From Thalassomonas actiniarum (GTDB lineage: Bacteria > Pseudomonadota > Gammaproteobacteria > Enterobacterales > Alteromonadaceae): a DNA stretch of 64,000 nt. Below are positions 55,936-64,000 of the stretch, in pieces. Position 1 is the first letter of the stretch. Every line of letters starts with the position of its first letter. The stretch covers positions 1,116,001-1,180,000 of the forward strand of contig NZ_CP059735.1 of the NCBI RefSeq assembly GCF_000948975.2, written 5' to 3'. The position numbers and the translations under genes were made by a program. The notes beneath the pieces were generated by a model, which was given only the letters and a program-made list of their open reading frames with translations, was not told the origin of the DNA and searched no databases.

Positions 55936-56654
55936 TGACGTTAAACACAGCTGCCACAGATAAAGCTTTAGTGGCAATAGTCCCGGCTGCCGGGGTCGGT
56001 AAGCGGATGTTATCGGCTTGTCCGAAACAATACCTGCAGCTTGATGGCCTGACCATTTTAGAGCATACCGTTAACCGTTTGTTGTCGGTGGCAGATATCC
56101 AGCATGTGGTGATCGCCATCAGTCCCCAAGACGGCTATTTTAACGATACCGGCCTGGCCGGGCATCCGGATGTGACTACCGTTTTTGGCGGTAAGGAGCG
56201 GGTAGATTCGGTGCTGGCAGGGTTAAAAGCCATCGACAGTTCCCGTTACCCCTGGGTGCTGGTGCACGATGCCGCGCGCCCCTGTGTGCCGGGACAAGAT
56301 ATCAACGCCTTGATCAACCGCTGCCGGGAAAGTGGCGACGGCGGTTTATTGGCTTATCCGGTCAGGGATACCATGAAACGCGGTGATGCTTCGGATCAGG
56401 TGCTGGAAACCGTAGAGCGTGAAGCCTTATGGCATGCGCTGACGCCGCAGATGTATCCGGCTGCTGAGCTGAAAGCGGCGATAGAAAAGGCGCTTGAAGA
56501 TAATATCCAGATCACCGATGAATCTTCGGCGATGGAGTATGTTAACCGCACCAGTATCTTGGTGGCGGGCAGCAGTGAGAACCTGAAAATTACCCGCCCG
56601 GACGATTTGGCGATGGCGGAGTTTATTCTTCTTCGGCAGCAGGCAAATGGCTGA
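55935..56654 (+). CDS. ispD: 2-C-methyl-D-erythritol 4-phosphate cytidylyltransferase
   Basis: 239 residues. The nucleotide-binding start (VAIVPAAGVGKRMLSACPKQYLQLDGLTILEHTVNRLL) and later motifs (VLVHDAARPCV, ALTPQMYPAAEL, TDESSAMEY) define IspD. It makes CDP-methylerythritol in the MEP isoprenoid pathway. It is coupled to ftsB by overlap, and ispF is 70 bases away. Confidence 0.95.
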   Translation: MTLNTAATDKALVAIVPAAGVGKRMLSACPKQYLQLDGLTILEHTVNRLLSVADIQHVVIAISPQDGYFNDTGLAGHPDVTTVFGGKERVDSVLAGLKAIDSSRYPWVLVHDAARPCVPGQDINALINRCRESGDGGLLAYPVRDTMKRGDASDQVLETVEREALWHALTPQMYPAAELKAAIEKALEDNIQITDESSAMEYVNRTSILVAGSSENLKITRPDDLAMAEFILLRQQANG

Positions 56655-56724
56655 GCCAAAAAGGCGGTCACAAACAATGGTAAAACCCGTAAACAATTAA
56701 ATGAGTAACAAAACAGGAAAAGAT

Positions 56725-57198
56725 ATGCGCATAGGTCATGGTTATGACGTACATAAATTTGGCGGTCCGGGCCCCTTGGTTTTAGCCGGGGTGGAAGTGG
56801 AGTATGAGCAAGGTTTTATTGCCCACTCAGACGGCGACGTTGCCATTCATGCCTTGTGTGACGCTATCCTGGGTGCGTTGGCCCTGGGGGATATCGGCAA
56901 TCATTTTCCTGATACCGAGGCGCAATATGAAAATATTTCCAGCCGCATTTTATTGCGTCATGTGGTTGGCCTGATGGTGGAAAAAGGTTATCAAATCGGC
57001 AATGCCGACATCACTATAGTCGCGCAGGCCCCTAAAATGGCGCCGCACCTCTTGGCAATGCGTCAATGCCTGGCACAGGATTTAAACTGTGATGTCGAGC
57101 AGGTGAATGTCAAAGCCACCACCACAGAAAAACTCGGGTTTGCCGGGCGCAAGGAAGGCATTGAAGTCCATGCGGTTACCTTGCTGGAAAAGGTTTAA
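56725..57198 (+). CDS. ispF: 2-C-methyl-D-erythritol 2,4-cyclodiphosphate synthase
   Basis: 157 residues beginning [24 protein letters not shown] (metal ligands Asp and His). It continues [32 protein letters not shown] and ends [25 protein letters not shown]. It closes the cyclodiphosphate ring in the MEP pathway. ATG at 56725 has AGGAAA just ahead and matches known starts; 56701 would add eight residues. Confidence 0.96.
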   Translation: MRIGHGYDVHKFGGPGPLVLAGVEVEYEQGFIAHSDGDVAIHALCDAILGALALGDIGNHFPDTEAQYENISSRILLRHVVGLMVEKGYQIGNADITIVAQAPKMAPHLLAMRQCLAQDLNCDVEQVNVKATTTEKLGFAGRKEGIEVHAVTLLEKV

Positions 57199-57332
57199 TC
57201 CGGCGTCAGACAAGCATGGATGAATTAGGCTGATGCCTTAAGGCATCTGGCATCATTTAAAAAAGTATAAATGGCTGGCTTACCCTCAGGGAAAGCACTG
57301 CTGAATCAAAGATATAAGGCAACTGAGCAATA

Positions 57333-58421
57333 ATGACAACCGATGTAGTTTCCCAACTCGCTTATTTCCATGGCAAACCCCAATCCAGTGGTGAGCTAAG
57401 AACCCAAATGAGCGACTTTAAAGTGTTTGAACAGCTGCCTTTTGCTCCCTGCGGTGAAGGCGAGCACCTGTATATCCATATCCGTAAAACCGGCGCCAAT
57501 ACCGTTTATGTCGCCAGGCAATTGGCCAAATACTTTAAGGTCAAAGAGGCCCTGGTTTCTTATGCCGGGTTAAAAGACAGGTTTGCGGTGACCGAACAGT
57601 GGTTCGGGGTACATGTGCCGGGAAAACAGGTTTATGATCTCAGCGATCTGGTTATCGACGGGGTCGAGGTACTTGCTTATGCCCGTCACAACAAAAAACT
57701 CAAGACCGGCGCCTTAACAGGCAACCGCTTTGAAATTACCCTGCGCAATGTCACCAATATTGAGAGCTTAAAACAAAAGTGGCAACAAATTATCGCTCAG
57801 GGTGTACCCAATTATTTCGGCGAGCAGCGTTTTGGTATCGACGGCGGCAATATCGCCAGGGCCGGGGAGCTCTTTGCCGGTACTAAGGTGAAAGACAAGA
57901 AAAAGCGCGGTATCTATTTATCGGCGGCACGCTCCTATCTGTTTAATCAGGCGGTGAGCCAAAGAATTGAGGATAACACCTTTGATGTCTTGGCGCCGGG
58001 CGATGTTTGTATGCTGGCAGGCACGCAATCGGTATTTTTAGCCGAGGAAATCGACGAACTGTTAAAGGGGCGTCTGAGGGACAAAGATATCGATATTACC
58101 GCGCCCATGTGGGGGGCGGGGGAGCTGAAAACCACAGGCGCGGTTTTGGCTTTTGAGCAAGAGCTGATGGCGCAGCACCCGGACTTTTGTCAGGGATTGG
58201 CCAAGTTTGGTTTAAAACAGGAAAGGCGGCGTATCCGCTTAAATGTTGCCGGCACCGATATCAGCACGGGGCAAGACAGCGTGACCTTAACTTTCTCCCT
58301 GCCGTCGGGCTGTTATGCCACGACCATTTTAAGGGAATTAGTCGATTATACCGATCTCACCGAGCGGGCCGTCGGGCGTAACCAAGCCACTGCGGATGAA
58401 ACAAAACCTGCGGCCGGTTAA
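57333..58421 (+). CDS. truD: tRNA pseudouridine(13) synthase TruD
   Basis: 362 residues. The signature VSYAGLKDRFAVTEQWFGV has the catalytic Asp; NYFGEQRFGIDGGNIARAGELF and TLTFSLPSGCYATTILREL also match TruD. It converts U13 of tRNA-Glu to pseudouridine. It follows ispF after 134 bases and precedes surE. Confidence 0.95.
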   Translation: MTTDVVSQLAYFHGKPQSSGELRTQMSDFKVFEQLPFAPCGEGEHLYIHIRKTGANTVYVARQLAKYFKVKEALVSYAGLKDRFAVTEQWFGVHVPGKQVYDLSDLVIDGVEVLAYARHNKKLKTGALTGNRFEITLRNVTNIESLKQKWQQIIAQGVPNYFGEQRFGIDGGNIARAGELFAGTKVKDKKKRGIYLSAARSYLFNQAVSQRIEDNTFDVLAPGDVCMLAGTQSVFLAEEIDELLKGRLRDKDIDITAPMWGAGELKTTGAVLAFEQELMAQHPDFCQGLAKFGLKQERRRIRLNVAGTDISTGQDSVTLTFSLPSGCYATTILRELVDYTDLTERAVGRNQATADETKPAAG

Positions 58422-58453
58422 CCCCAAAGCGGTCTTTTTAAATGGATAACAAG

Positions 58454-59206
58454 ATGAATATTTTATTAAGCAATGATGATGGTGTGCATGCCTTAGGTAT
58501 CAAGGTACTGCATCAGGAGCTGGTGAAATTTGCCGAGGTAACGGTTATTGCCCCCGACAGGAATTGCAGCGGCGCCAGTAACTCCCTGACCTTATTAAAT
58601 CCTTTGCGGGCGCAAACGCTTGATAACGGCTTTATTTCGGTTAACGGTACGCCGACCGACTCGGTGCATCTTGGTATCAGCCAGTTGATGGACCCCTTGC
58701 CCGACCTGGTGGTGGCGGGGATCAATAACGGCGCTAACTTAGGCGATGATGTGCTTTATTCCGGTACGGTTGCCGCCGCCACCGAAGGCCGTCATATGGG
58801 GATGCCGGCAATTGCCGTTTCCCTGGTGGGCAAACATGAGCAACATTACCAGACGGCAGCCATAGTTGCCGCTCAGCTGATAAAACGGTTGCAGCAGCAT
58901 CCGTTGCCGGCGGATCAAATCATCAATTTAAATGTGCCGGATGTCGCCATTGAAGACTTAAAAGGCATCAGGGTGACCCGCCTTGGCAACCGCCATAAAG
59001 CGGAAACCATGAAAAAAACACAGGATCCCTGGCGTCGTGATATTTACTGGTATGGCTCGTTGGGCCAGGAGCAGGATGCCGGTGAAGGCACAGATTTTCA
59101 TGCGGTCGCCAATGGTTATGCCTCGGTTACGCCGTTAACCGTGGATATGACTGCCTATAAAAGCATGGAGCAAATGACCGAGTGGATGAGTGAATTGACG
59201 TTATGA
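58454..59206 (+). CDS. surE: 5'/3'-nucleotidase SurE
   Basis: 250 residues. [19 protein letters not shown] has the metal-binding [23 protein letters not shown] and [31 protein letters not shown] follow. SurE dephosphorylates nucleoside monophosphates in stationary phase. ATG at 58454 matches known starts and has GGA upstream; 58442 is an alternative. It overlaps pcm. Confidence 0.95.
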   Translation: MNILLSNDDGVHALGIKVLHQELVKFAEVTVIAPDRNCSGASNSLTLLNPLRAQTLDNGFISVNGTPTDSVHLGISQLMDPLPDLVVAGINNGANLGDDVLYSGTVAAATEGRHMGMPAIAVSLVGKHEQHYQTAAIVAAQLIKRLQQHPLPADQIINLNVPDVAIEDLKGIRVTRLGNRHKAETMKKTQDPWRRDIYWYGSLGQEQDAGEGTDFHAVANGYASVTPLTVDMTAYKSMEQMTEWMSELTL

Positions 59207-59874
59207 CTTTAAACAAGAGCAGAGTAAACAGCAATATCGGCGGCAAGTCCGGGCGCAGCGGAGAAATCCTCGCGCAAAAACTCTTTGCTGAAGGCATTCA
59301 AAACCAGCAGGTATTACAAGCCATTGCCCGCAGCCCGCGCCATATTTTCGTGCCGGAAATTCTGGCTCATAAGGCCTATGACAATACCGCGCTGCCGATA
59401 GGCCAGGGACAAACCATTTCCCAGCCTTATATCGTGGCAAAAATGTCTGAGTTATTGCTGGCGGAGGGGACGCCCGGCAGTATTTTGGAAATCGGCACCG
59501 GCTCCGGCTATCAGACCTCGATACTGGCGCAGTTAACCAACCGGGTATTTTCGGTGGAGCGTATTAAATCGCTGCAGTGGCAGGCGAAAAGGCGGCTGCA
59601 GGCCATGGATCTGCATAATGTGTCGATGAAACACGGCGACGGCTGGCAGGGCTGGGCCAGTAAGGCACCGTTTGAAGCCATTATTGTCACCGCCGCGCCC
59701 AACCAGGTACCGCAAGCCCTGCTTGAGCAGTTGAGCGACAACGGCCGTTTGGTGATCCCGGTGGGGGAGCAGCAGCAGGTATTAAAAATCATCACCCGCA
59801 AGGGTGATCAGTTTCATGAACAACAGGTAGAGGCGGTGCGTTTTGTTCCCCTAGTACCGGGAACCTTATTATGA
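59203..59874 (+). CDS. pcm: Protein-L-isoaspartate O-methyltransferase
   Basis: 223 residues. Motifs are [40 protein letters not shown], the SAM site [22 protein letters not shown] and [19 protein letters not shown]. It repairs isoaspartyl residues in aged proteins. The N-terminus is about 15 residues longer than in E. coli. Overlaps with surE and yqaA show one operon, as in E. coli. Confidence 0.95.
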   Translation: MTLNKSRVNSNIGGKSGRSGEILAQKLFAEGIQNQQVLQAIARSPRHIFVPEILAHKAYDNTALPIGQGQTISQPYIVAKMSELLLAEGTPGSILEIGTGSGYQTSILAQLTNRVFSVERIKSLQWQAKRRLQAMDLHNVSMKHGDGWQGWASKAPFEAIIVTAAPNQVPQALLEQLSDNGRLVIPVGEQQQVLKIITRKGDQFHEQQVEAVRFVPLVPGTLL

Positions 59875-60449
59875 GAATTTTTTCCGCCCTATATGAGTGG
59901 ACCATGCGCTGGGCCGAGCATAAGCTGGCGCCCAAAGCCCTGGCAGTATTAACCTTTGCCGAGTCGGTGTTTTTCCCTATTCCCCCGGATGTATTGCTGG
60001 CCCCTATGGTGCTGGCGAAACCGAAAAAAGCCTGGTCGCTGGCAGCGCTGACCACAGTCTCGTCTGTTATCGGTGGTATTGTCGGTTATGTTCTGGGTTA
60101 TTTGATGTTCGAACCCTGGATCCAGCCGGTGATCACTGAGCTGGGTTACCAGGCACGCTTTGATCAAGTCACCGACTGGTTTACCCGCTGGGGCTTCTGG
60201 GTGGTGTTTTTAGCGGGGTTCACCCCGATCCCCTATAAGTTATTTACCGTCAGTGCCGGTTTCCTGCAAATGGCCTTTTTACCGTTTTTATTTGCGTCGG
60301 CGGTGGGGCGCGGCATGCGCTTTTTCCTAGTGGCGGGCCTGATTCAATGGGGCGGCGAAAAAATGGAGCAAAAACTAAGGCAATGGGTGGATGCCCTGGG
60401 GTGGGGCGTTGTGATACTGGCGATCCTGGCTTACTTTCTCAGCCGCTGA
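59871..60449 (+). CDS. yqaA: YqaA/DedA-family inner-membrane protein
   Basis: 192 residues of the VTT/SNARE-associated (DedA-like) family. Motifs are [59 protein letters not shown] and [18 protein letters not shown]. There are four to five membrane segments. Family members take part in membrane lipid homeostasis; the role here is not known. It overlaps pcm by four bases and lies ahead of nlpD. Confidence 0.88.
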   Translation: MRIFSALYEWTMRWAEHKLAPKALAVLTFAESVFFPIPPDVLLAPMVLAKPKKAWSLAALTTVSSVIGGIVGYVLGYLMFEPWIQPVITELGYQARFDQVTDWFTRWGFWVVFLAGFTPIPYKLFTVSAGFLQMAFLPFLFASAVGRGMRFFLVAGLIQWGGEKMEQKLRQWVDALGWGVVILAILAYFLSR

Positions 60450-60549
60450 TGTTTTTTGAAAGTTTGCGTTACAGATTTAATCTTGATAAGCATTTTTAAC
60501 GGCGTTATCTTTGAGCCGGGTGTTAAGCGTTTTTTATTGTGGCAATGAG

Positions 60550-61416
60550 ATGACTGATATTATTAAGGAAATATTAAATTTTAACCGTAGCAGTGCTGCG
60601 GTTTTCTTTTGTTGTTTGTTGTTATCTGCCTGCAGCAGCCGGCAAACCCCGGCGCCGGTTGCCGATGTCCATGGCAGCGTGCCGCTGAAACAGCGGGTAA
60701 AAAACAGTATTAGTGCTACCGAATATCAGGTGAAAAAAGGAGAAACTTTATATTCTATTGCCTGGCGCGCCAACCTTGATGTCAGGAAACTGGCACAAAT
60801 TAATAAGATCTCCGCCCCTTATAAAATCTTCCCCGGTCAAAAATTGATCTTGACGCCAAAAGTGACGAAAGCGAGTAAAGTCGCCGCCTCCGCTAAAAAA
60901 TCGACTAAAAACTCTGGTAAGACCATTGCTAAAGTAGTGAAGAAACCAGTTGCACCGATTAAAAAGCAAGCGTATGGTAAGAGTGCAAGTGAACAAAAAT
61001 TAAGCAAAAAATCAACTTTACCCCAGAATAGTTATTCGCAAAAAATTCGTGAATGGCGCTGGCCTGCGGTAGGGAAGGTAATAGCGAAATTTTCAACTGC
61101 ACCCCAAGGCAACAAAGGAATAGATATTGCCGGTCGTCGGGGCAACGCGGTTAAAGCCGCCGCAGCGGGTAAAGTGGTGTATGCGGGTAACGCGTTAAGG
61201 GGATATGGAAATTTAATTATCGTTAAACACAACGATGATTATTTAAGTGCCTACGCCCATAATGACCAAATTAAAGTGAAAGAACAGCAACTTGTGAAAG
61301 CAGGTGATGTTATCGCCAACATGGGAGACACCGAATCTGAAAGAGTCATGCTTCATTTTGAAGTTCGCTTTCGGGGCAAATCGGTCAATCCACTGAAGTA
61401 CTTACCAAAAAAATAA
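60550..61416 (+). CDS. nlpD: Lipoprotein NlpD (murein hydrolase activator)
   Basis: About 288 residues from the ATG at 60550 (a TTG at 60511 is further upstream). The lipobox is LLSAC with SS after it. A LysM domain follows (YQVKKGETLYSIAWRANLDVRKLAQINKI...FPGQKLIL), then a Lys/Ser-rich linker and a LytM/M23 domain (GIDIAGRRGNAVKAAAAGKVVYAG...LRGYGNLIIVKHNDDYLSAYAHN). The metal ligands of active M23 enzymes are partly missing (KGID where HxGxD is expected), as in NlpD/EnvC proteins that only activate AmiC. In E. coli the main rpoS promoter lies inside nlpD. Confidence 0.92.
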   Translation: MTDIIKEILNFNRSSAAVFFCCLLLSACSSRQTPAPVADVHGSVPLKQRVKNSISATEYQVKKGETLYSIAWRANLDVRKLAQINKISAPYKIFPGQKLILTPKVTKASKVAASAKKSTKNSGKTIAKVVKKPVAPIKKQAYGKSASEQKLSKKSTLPQNSYSQKIREWRWPAVGKVIAKFSTAPQGNKGIDIAGRRGNAVKAAAAGKVVYAGNALRGYGNLIIVKHNDDYLSAYAHNDQIKVKEQQLVKAGDVIANMGDTESERVMLHFEVRFRGKSVNPLKYLPKK

Positions 61417-61499
61417 TAATATCTATAAACGGATTATTGGAGCCAACGTGAACATTTAATCAGTATTTTTAAGCTTTGCTAAATTATGGGAGATATAGC

Positions 61500-62426
61500 A
61501 TGGGCAAACAAAAAGAACTAAATGAAGTTGTTATTGATGATAAGAACAGCGAACAGGAGGTCTCGTTAAAGGCTCAGGATGAGGTCTCGGCGAACTTGGA
61601 TGCAACCCAGTTGTATTTAAGTGAAATTGGTTTTTCCCCGTTACTGACCGCAGAAGAGGAAGTCTACTTTTCTCGTCTGGCACTTAAAGGTGACGAACCA
61701 TCCCGCAAACGCATGATCGAAAGCAATCTAAGGTTAGTGGTTAAAATAGCACGGCGCTATAACAACCGAGGTTTGCCTTTACTGGATTTAGTCGAAGAAG
61801 GAAACTTAGGCCTGATCCGCGCCGTAGAAAAATTCGACCCCGAACGGGGCTTCCGCTTCTCCACTTACGCCACCTGGTGGATACGACAAACGATTGAACG
61901 GGCGATCATGAACCAGACCCGCACCATACGTTTACCTATCCATGTTGTTAAAGAACTCAATATCTATCTACGCGCCGCCCGCGAGCTGGTGCAAAAGCTT
62001 GACCACGAACCCACAGCCGAAGAAATAGCCGTAGCCCTGGATAAGCCGGTGGCAGATGTCAGCAAAATGCTCAGGCTCAATGAGCGTATTACCTCAGTAG
62101 ATTCTCCCTTTAGCGGCGATACCGAAAAAGCCCTGCTGGATGTCATTCCCGATGAAAAAAGCGGCGGCCCGGAAGGGGACCTGCAATCGGAAGATATGAA
62201 CAACAATATCATCCACTGGCTCAATGAGCTCAACTCCAAGCAGCGGGAAGTGCTGGCGCGGCGTTTTGGTTTAATGGGTTACGAAGCGGCAACTCTTGAA
62301 GATGTCGGCGTGGAAATTGGCCTCACCCGCGAGCGGGTAAGACAGATTCAGGTGGAAGCGTTAAAACGCCTGCGTGATATTTTAAGCCAGCAAAACTTGT
62401 CAATAGAAGCAATTTTCCAAAACTAA
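61500..62426 (+). CDS. rpoS: RNA polymerase sigma factor RpoS
   Basis: About 308 residues, slightly shorter than E. coli RpoS (330). Region 1.2 ([32 protein letters not shown]), region 2 ([46 protein letters not shown]), region 3 and region 4 ([28 protein letters not shown]) are intact. The ATG at 61500 has GGGAG seven bases upstream; the TTG at 61476 is not needed. It directs the general stress and stationary-phase response and follows nlpD. Confidence 0.96.
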   Translation: MGKQKELNEVVIDDKNSEQEVSLKAQDEVSANLDATQLYLSEIGFSPLLTAEEEVYFSRLALKGDEPSRKRMIESNLRLVVKIARRYNNRGLPLLDLVEEGNLGLIRAVEKFDPERGFRFSTYATWWIRQTIERAIMNQTRTIRLPIHVVKELNIYLRAARELVQKLDHEPTAEEIAVALDKPVADVSKMLRLNERITSVDSPFSGDTEKALLDVIPDEKSGGPEGDLQSEDMNNNIIHWLNELNSKQREVLARRFGLMGYEAATLEDVGVEIGLTRERVRQIQVEALKRLRDILSQQNLSIEAIFQN

Positions 62427-62472
62427 CGATAGATACCTTAAGCGGTAAGTATCATTACACTCTGTAGTTTTT

Positions 62473-62505
62473 AAGCCTTATCGCCTTGGCGGTAAGGCTT
62501 TTTTA
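62473..62505 (+). terminator. Rho-independent terminator of rpoS
   Basis: A 13-bp stem AAGCCTTATCGCC / GGCGGTAAGGCTT (one T-G pair) with a two-base loop, then TTTTT. Confidence 0.93.
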
Positions 62506-62647
62506 TATATGGGTGGTTATAAAACGCGGTGTTAGTAGCTTATGCCCGGTAGATAATAGGGCTGAATTTTTGTTTGGGTGAGCCAGCAAGATACCAACTT
62601 GCCAGTGTTAGCTCACCCAAGCCTTTTCCTTTAGTTAAGTCAATTAG

Positions 62648-62935
62648 TTAAACCGGTTGTTCAGGTTTAAGATCGCGTAACCCCTGGAGGATCTTATCCA
62701 TTTTATCCCGGTAGTCTCTGATCTGAATTTTTAAGCGATAACATACATGCCAGATACCTTCACTGGTTGGTGGGGTGATGCATTCGGGCTCGCGGGCAAC
62801 CGCGGCGAAGGCATCACAGAGAAAGGAGCATTCATCGCTAAACTTGCTAAAGTCGTCGCAAAGATCGAGACACTCACTTGATAGCTGCTTTCGTTTAGCT
62901 TCGTAGTCGGTATTTGGGCCGGTTGATTCAGACAT
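62648..62935 (-). CDS. Small Cys-containing helical protein, unknown function
   Basis: 95 residues. The ATG at 62935 has a strong GGAGG site about ten bases upstream, which supports it as a real gene. The N-terminal half has five Cys in CLDLCDDFSKFSDECSFLCDAF and CITPP, a sixth in HVCYRL, and helical, charged ends (RLKIQIRDYRDKMDKILQGLRDLKPEQ). No family was recognised. It overlaps the upstream 58-residue frame by eight bases, so the two are likely coupled. Confidence 0.65.
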   Translation of the reverse strand: MSESTGPNTDYEAKRKQLSSECLDLCDDFSKFSDECSFLCDAFAAVAREPECITPPTSEGIWHVCYRLKIQIRDYRDKMDKILQGLRDLKPEQPV

Positions 62936-63104
62936 GATATTGCCCTCCTATGATACTTGGTAGTGCACAGTAATGGGCAAGCTTGCTACTGGTTATTGGC
63001 AGGTGCCTAAGGTTAGACATAAGGTTAGGCATAAGGTCAGGTATATTTTCTGTTAAAGAAACTTTAACCGAGTGAAACTCTGGCATATCATTATAGTTAG
63101 CCAT
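62928..63104 (-). CDS. Possible 58-residue protein upstream of the Cys-containing gene
   Basis: An open frame from the ATG at 63104 (MANYNDMPEFHSVKVSLTE...) to TGA at 62930. Its end overlaps the next gene's ATG in an ATG-TCTGA arrangement typical of translational coupling. A weak AAGG lies ahead of the start. It reads as a short soluble peptide with the repeat LMPNLMSNL. No family is known; existence rests on overlap and frame only. Confidence 0.4.
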   Translation of the reverse strand: MANYNDMPEFHSVKVSLTENIPDLMPNLMSNLRHLPITSSKLAHYCALPSIIGGQYHV

Positions 63105-63586
63105 GGTGGATACCTTATTTATCTGTTGTGGTTAGCTTCCTCTGAGTGTTGTAGCACTTAGGGGGAGCGCTTGGTTTATCTGCTGGTTCTCTTTGTTAAG
63201 CACCTCCGCTGGTGAATGGTTTACCTATTAGTCATAGTACAAAAGGCTGTAAAAATCAACAGTAATGGCTGGTTCTTGGTTATAAAGTGGGATAGGTTTT
63301 TAGTCTTTTTCAGCTGCAGTAGGTAAGGGTTTTTTGGGGGGCAATTTAGAAAATCACTCGCCATCAATCGTATTTTGAAACACTTTCCCGCAAAGTGTTC
63401 CGAGTTTTGATTCTGGCTTGCGACTTAAATCCATTAAGAGCAAATGGCTCGAAAGTGCGCAAAGCGGAAGTCAGGGCATTGAACTGGATAAGGTCCGCAA
63501 TGAGCGAAAAGCAGACTTTCAATATTGAAAATTATAGGGAGCTATGCTCCCTATTTACCAGATTCGCCTATCAAAAAGAGGACAGA
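63105..63586. other. Intergenic stretch with two dyads
   Basis: About 480 bases without a convincing gene. It probably holds the promoter of the small-gene pair near its left end. It contains TTCAATATTGAA (63518-63529) and the strong hairpin ATAGGGAGC-TAT-GCTCCCTAT (63534-63554). The latter has no clear T-run but lies 32 bases beyond the end of the acetyltransferase gene and may end its message. Confidence 0.5.
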
Positions 63587-64000
63587 CTAAACCTGCTCAC
63601 TCGGGTGCCCCCACATTAAGGGTTCAGCATAAGGCCCTTTGATTGATGAAGTAGATTCACCAATCCCATTTAATGCACCTTCTGTTAGTTCTCGTGCAAA
63701 CCAGCACACTAAAGGTGCCTGAGTCCTCACAGGAGGTAAAACGTTATGTGGCGTATTGTAGCGATTTCCATAATGGAATGGCTCTCCCATAACAAAAATC
63801 ATATCAGCATTAAGCTGTTCTTCAGCCTCTTCCATTAACCTCGTAGCATAACCTTTCCTTTGGTACTCGGGTAATACTGCTAAAGGAGCTAAAACATAGC
63901 ACTTTAAATGTGGCGCTTTATCAATTGTTATCGGGGTATAGCAAGCGTGAGCTACATCTTTGTATACGATAGAAAAACTACCATCCGCAATTAAGTTTTC
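63587..64000 (-). CDS. GNAT-family N-acetyltransferase, N-terminus cut by window end
   Basis: The frame is open to the window end (138 codons including stop), so the start lies outside; the internal ATG at 63835 is not the start. The core acetyl-CoA motif is YVLAPLAVLPEYQRKGYATRLMEEAEEQL, followed by FVMGEPFHYGNRYN, which resembles YhbS-like acetyltransferases. The substrate is unknown. It lies downstream of the rpoS region on the opposite strand. Confidence 0.75.
   Translation of the reverse strand, partial: ENLIADGSFSIVYKDVAHACYTPITIDKAPHLKCYVLAPLAVLPEYQRKGYATRLMEEAEEQLNADMIFVMGEPFHYGNRYNTPHNVLPPVRTQAPLVCWFARELTEGALNGIGESTSSIKGPYAEPLMWGHPSEQV

Noticed and set aside
63395-63619. A 74-codon plus-strand frame near the window end
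   Set aside because: GTG start without a ribosome site, crosses a hairpin and overlaps the acetyltransferase end; no recognisable family.

Overview
The window looks like a chromosomal segment from a marine gammaproteobacterium of the Alteromonadales, most likely the Colwelliaceae (Thalassomonas/Colwellia-like). This rests on conserved gene order and on protein resemblance judged by eye. No rRNA, tRNA, CRISPR array, insertion sequence or phage gene was recognised.

Layout. (1) 1-3.4 kb: a chaperone-usher fimbrial locus on the minus strand (pilin-like subunit, PapD-like chaperone, usher cut by the window edge). (2) 3.6-13 kb: a small thioredoxin-fold protein, a DUF481 outer-membrane protein, srmB and fldB, then dsbC, recJ, prfB (with its programmed +1 frameshift) and lysS. 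(3) 13-20 kb: two genes tied to cyclic-di-GMP, a small diguanylate cyclase and a giant 1870-residue kinase-like/AAA/TPR/GAF/GGDEF protein. (4) 20-34 kb: a DUF1232 gene, slyD, ygfZ, sdhE-ygfX, nadB, then rpoE-rseA-rseB-rseC and lepA-lepB-rnc-era-recO-pdxJ. (5) 34-43 kb: barA, rlmD, relA, mazG, a TrmH-family methyltransferase and a DUF2986 gene. (6) 43.5-48.4 kb: a three-gene operon (phosphate-binding-like periplasmic protein, porin-like barrel, membrane GGDEF-EAL protein) and a DUF4202 gene. (7) 48.5-62.5 kb: pyrG, eno, a secreted M14 carboxypeptidase, an unknown gene, then ftsB-ispD-ispF-truD-surE-pcm-yqaA-nlpD-rpoS. (8) 62.5-64 kb: a coupled pair of small unknown genes and a GNAT acetyltransferase cut by the window end.

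Most of the window is the conserved housekeeping and stress backbone: translation, oxidative folding, envelope stress (sigma E), general stress (RpoS), the stringent response (RelA), BarA signalling, isoprenoid, NAD, pyridoxal and CTP synthesis. Accessory genes sit at the joints: the fimbrial locus, the c-di-GMP genes, the carboxypeptidase and the small unknown genes. Two genes expected from conserved gene order are missing from their usual places: xerD (between fldB and dsbC) and acpS (after pdxJ).

The least explained features are in the intergenic DNA. One is a family of short hairpins with TGGA-type loops, lying just after or near terminators at three loci. The other is a set of decayed tandem copies of gene 3' ends (recJ once, pdxJ twice). 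At the protein level, the giant GGDEF protein has a kinase-like domain that has lost its catalytic aspartate.
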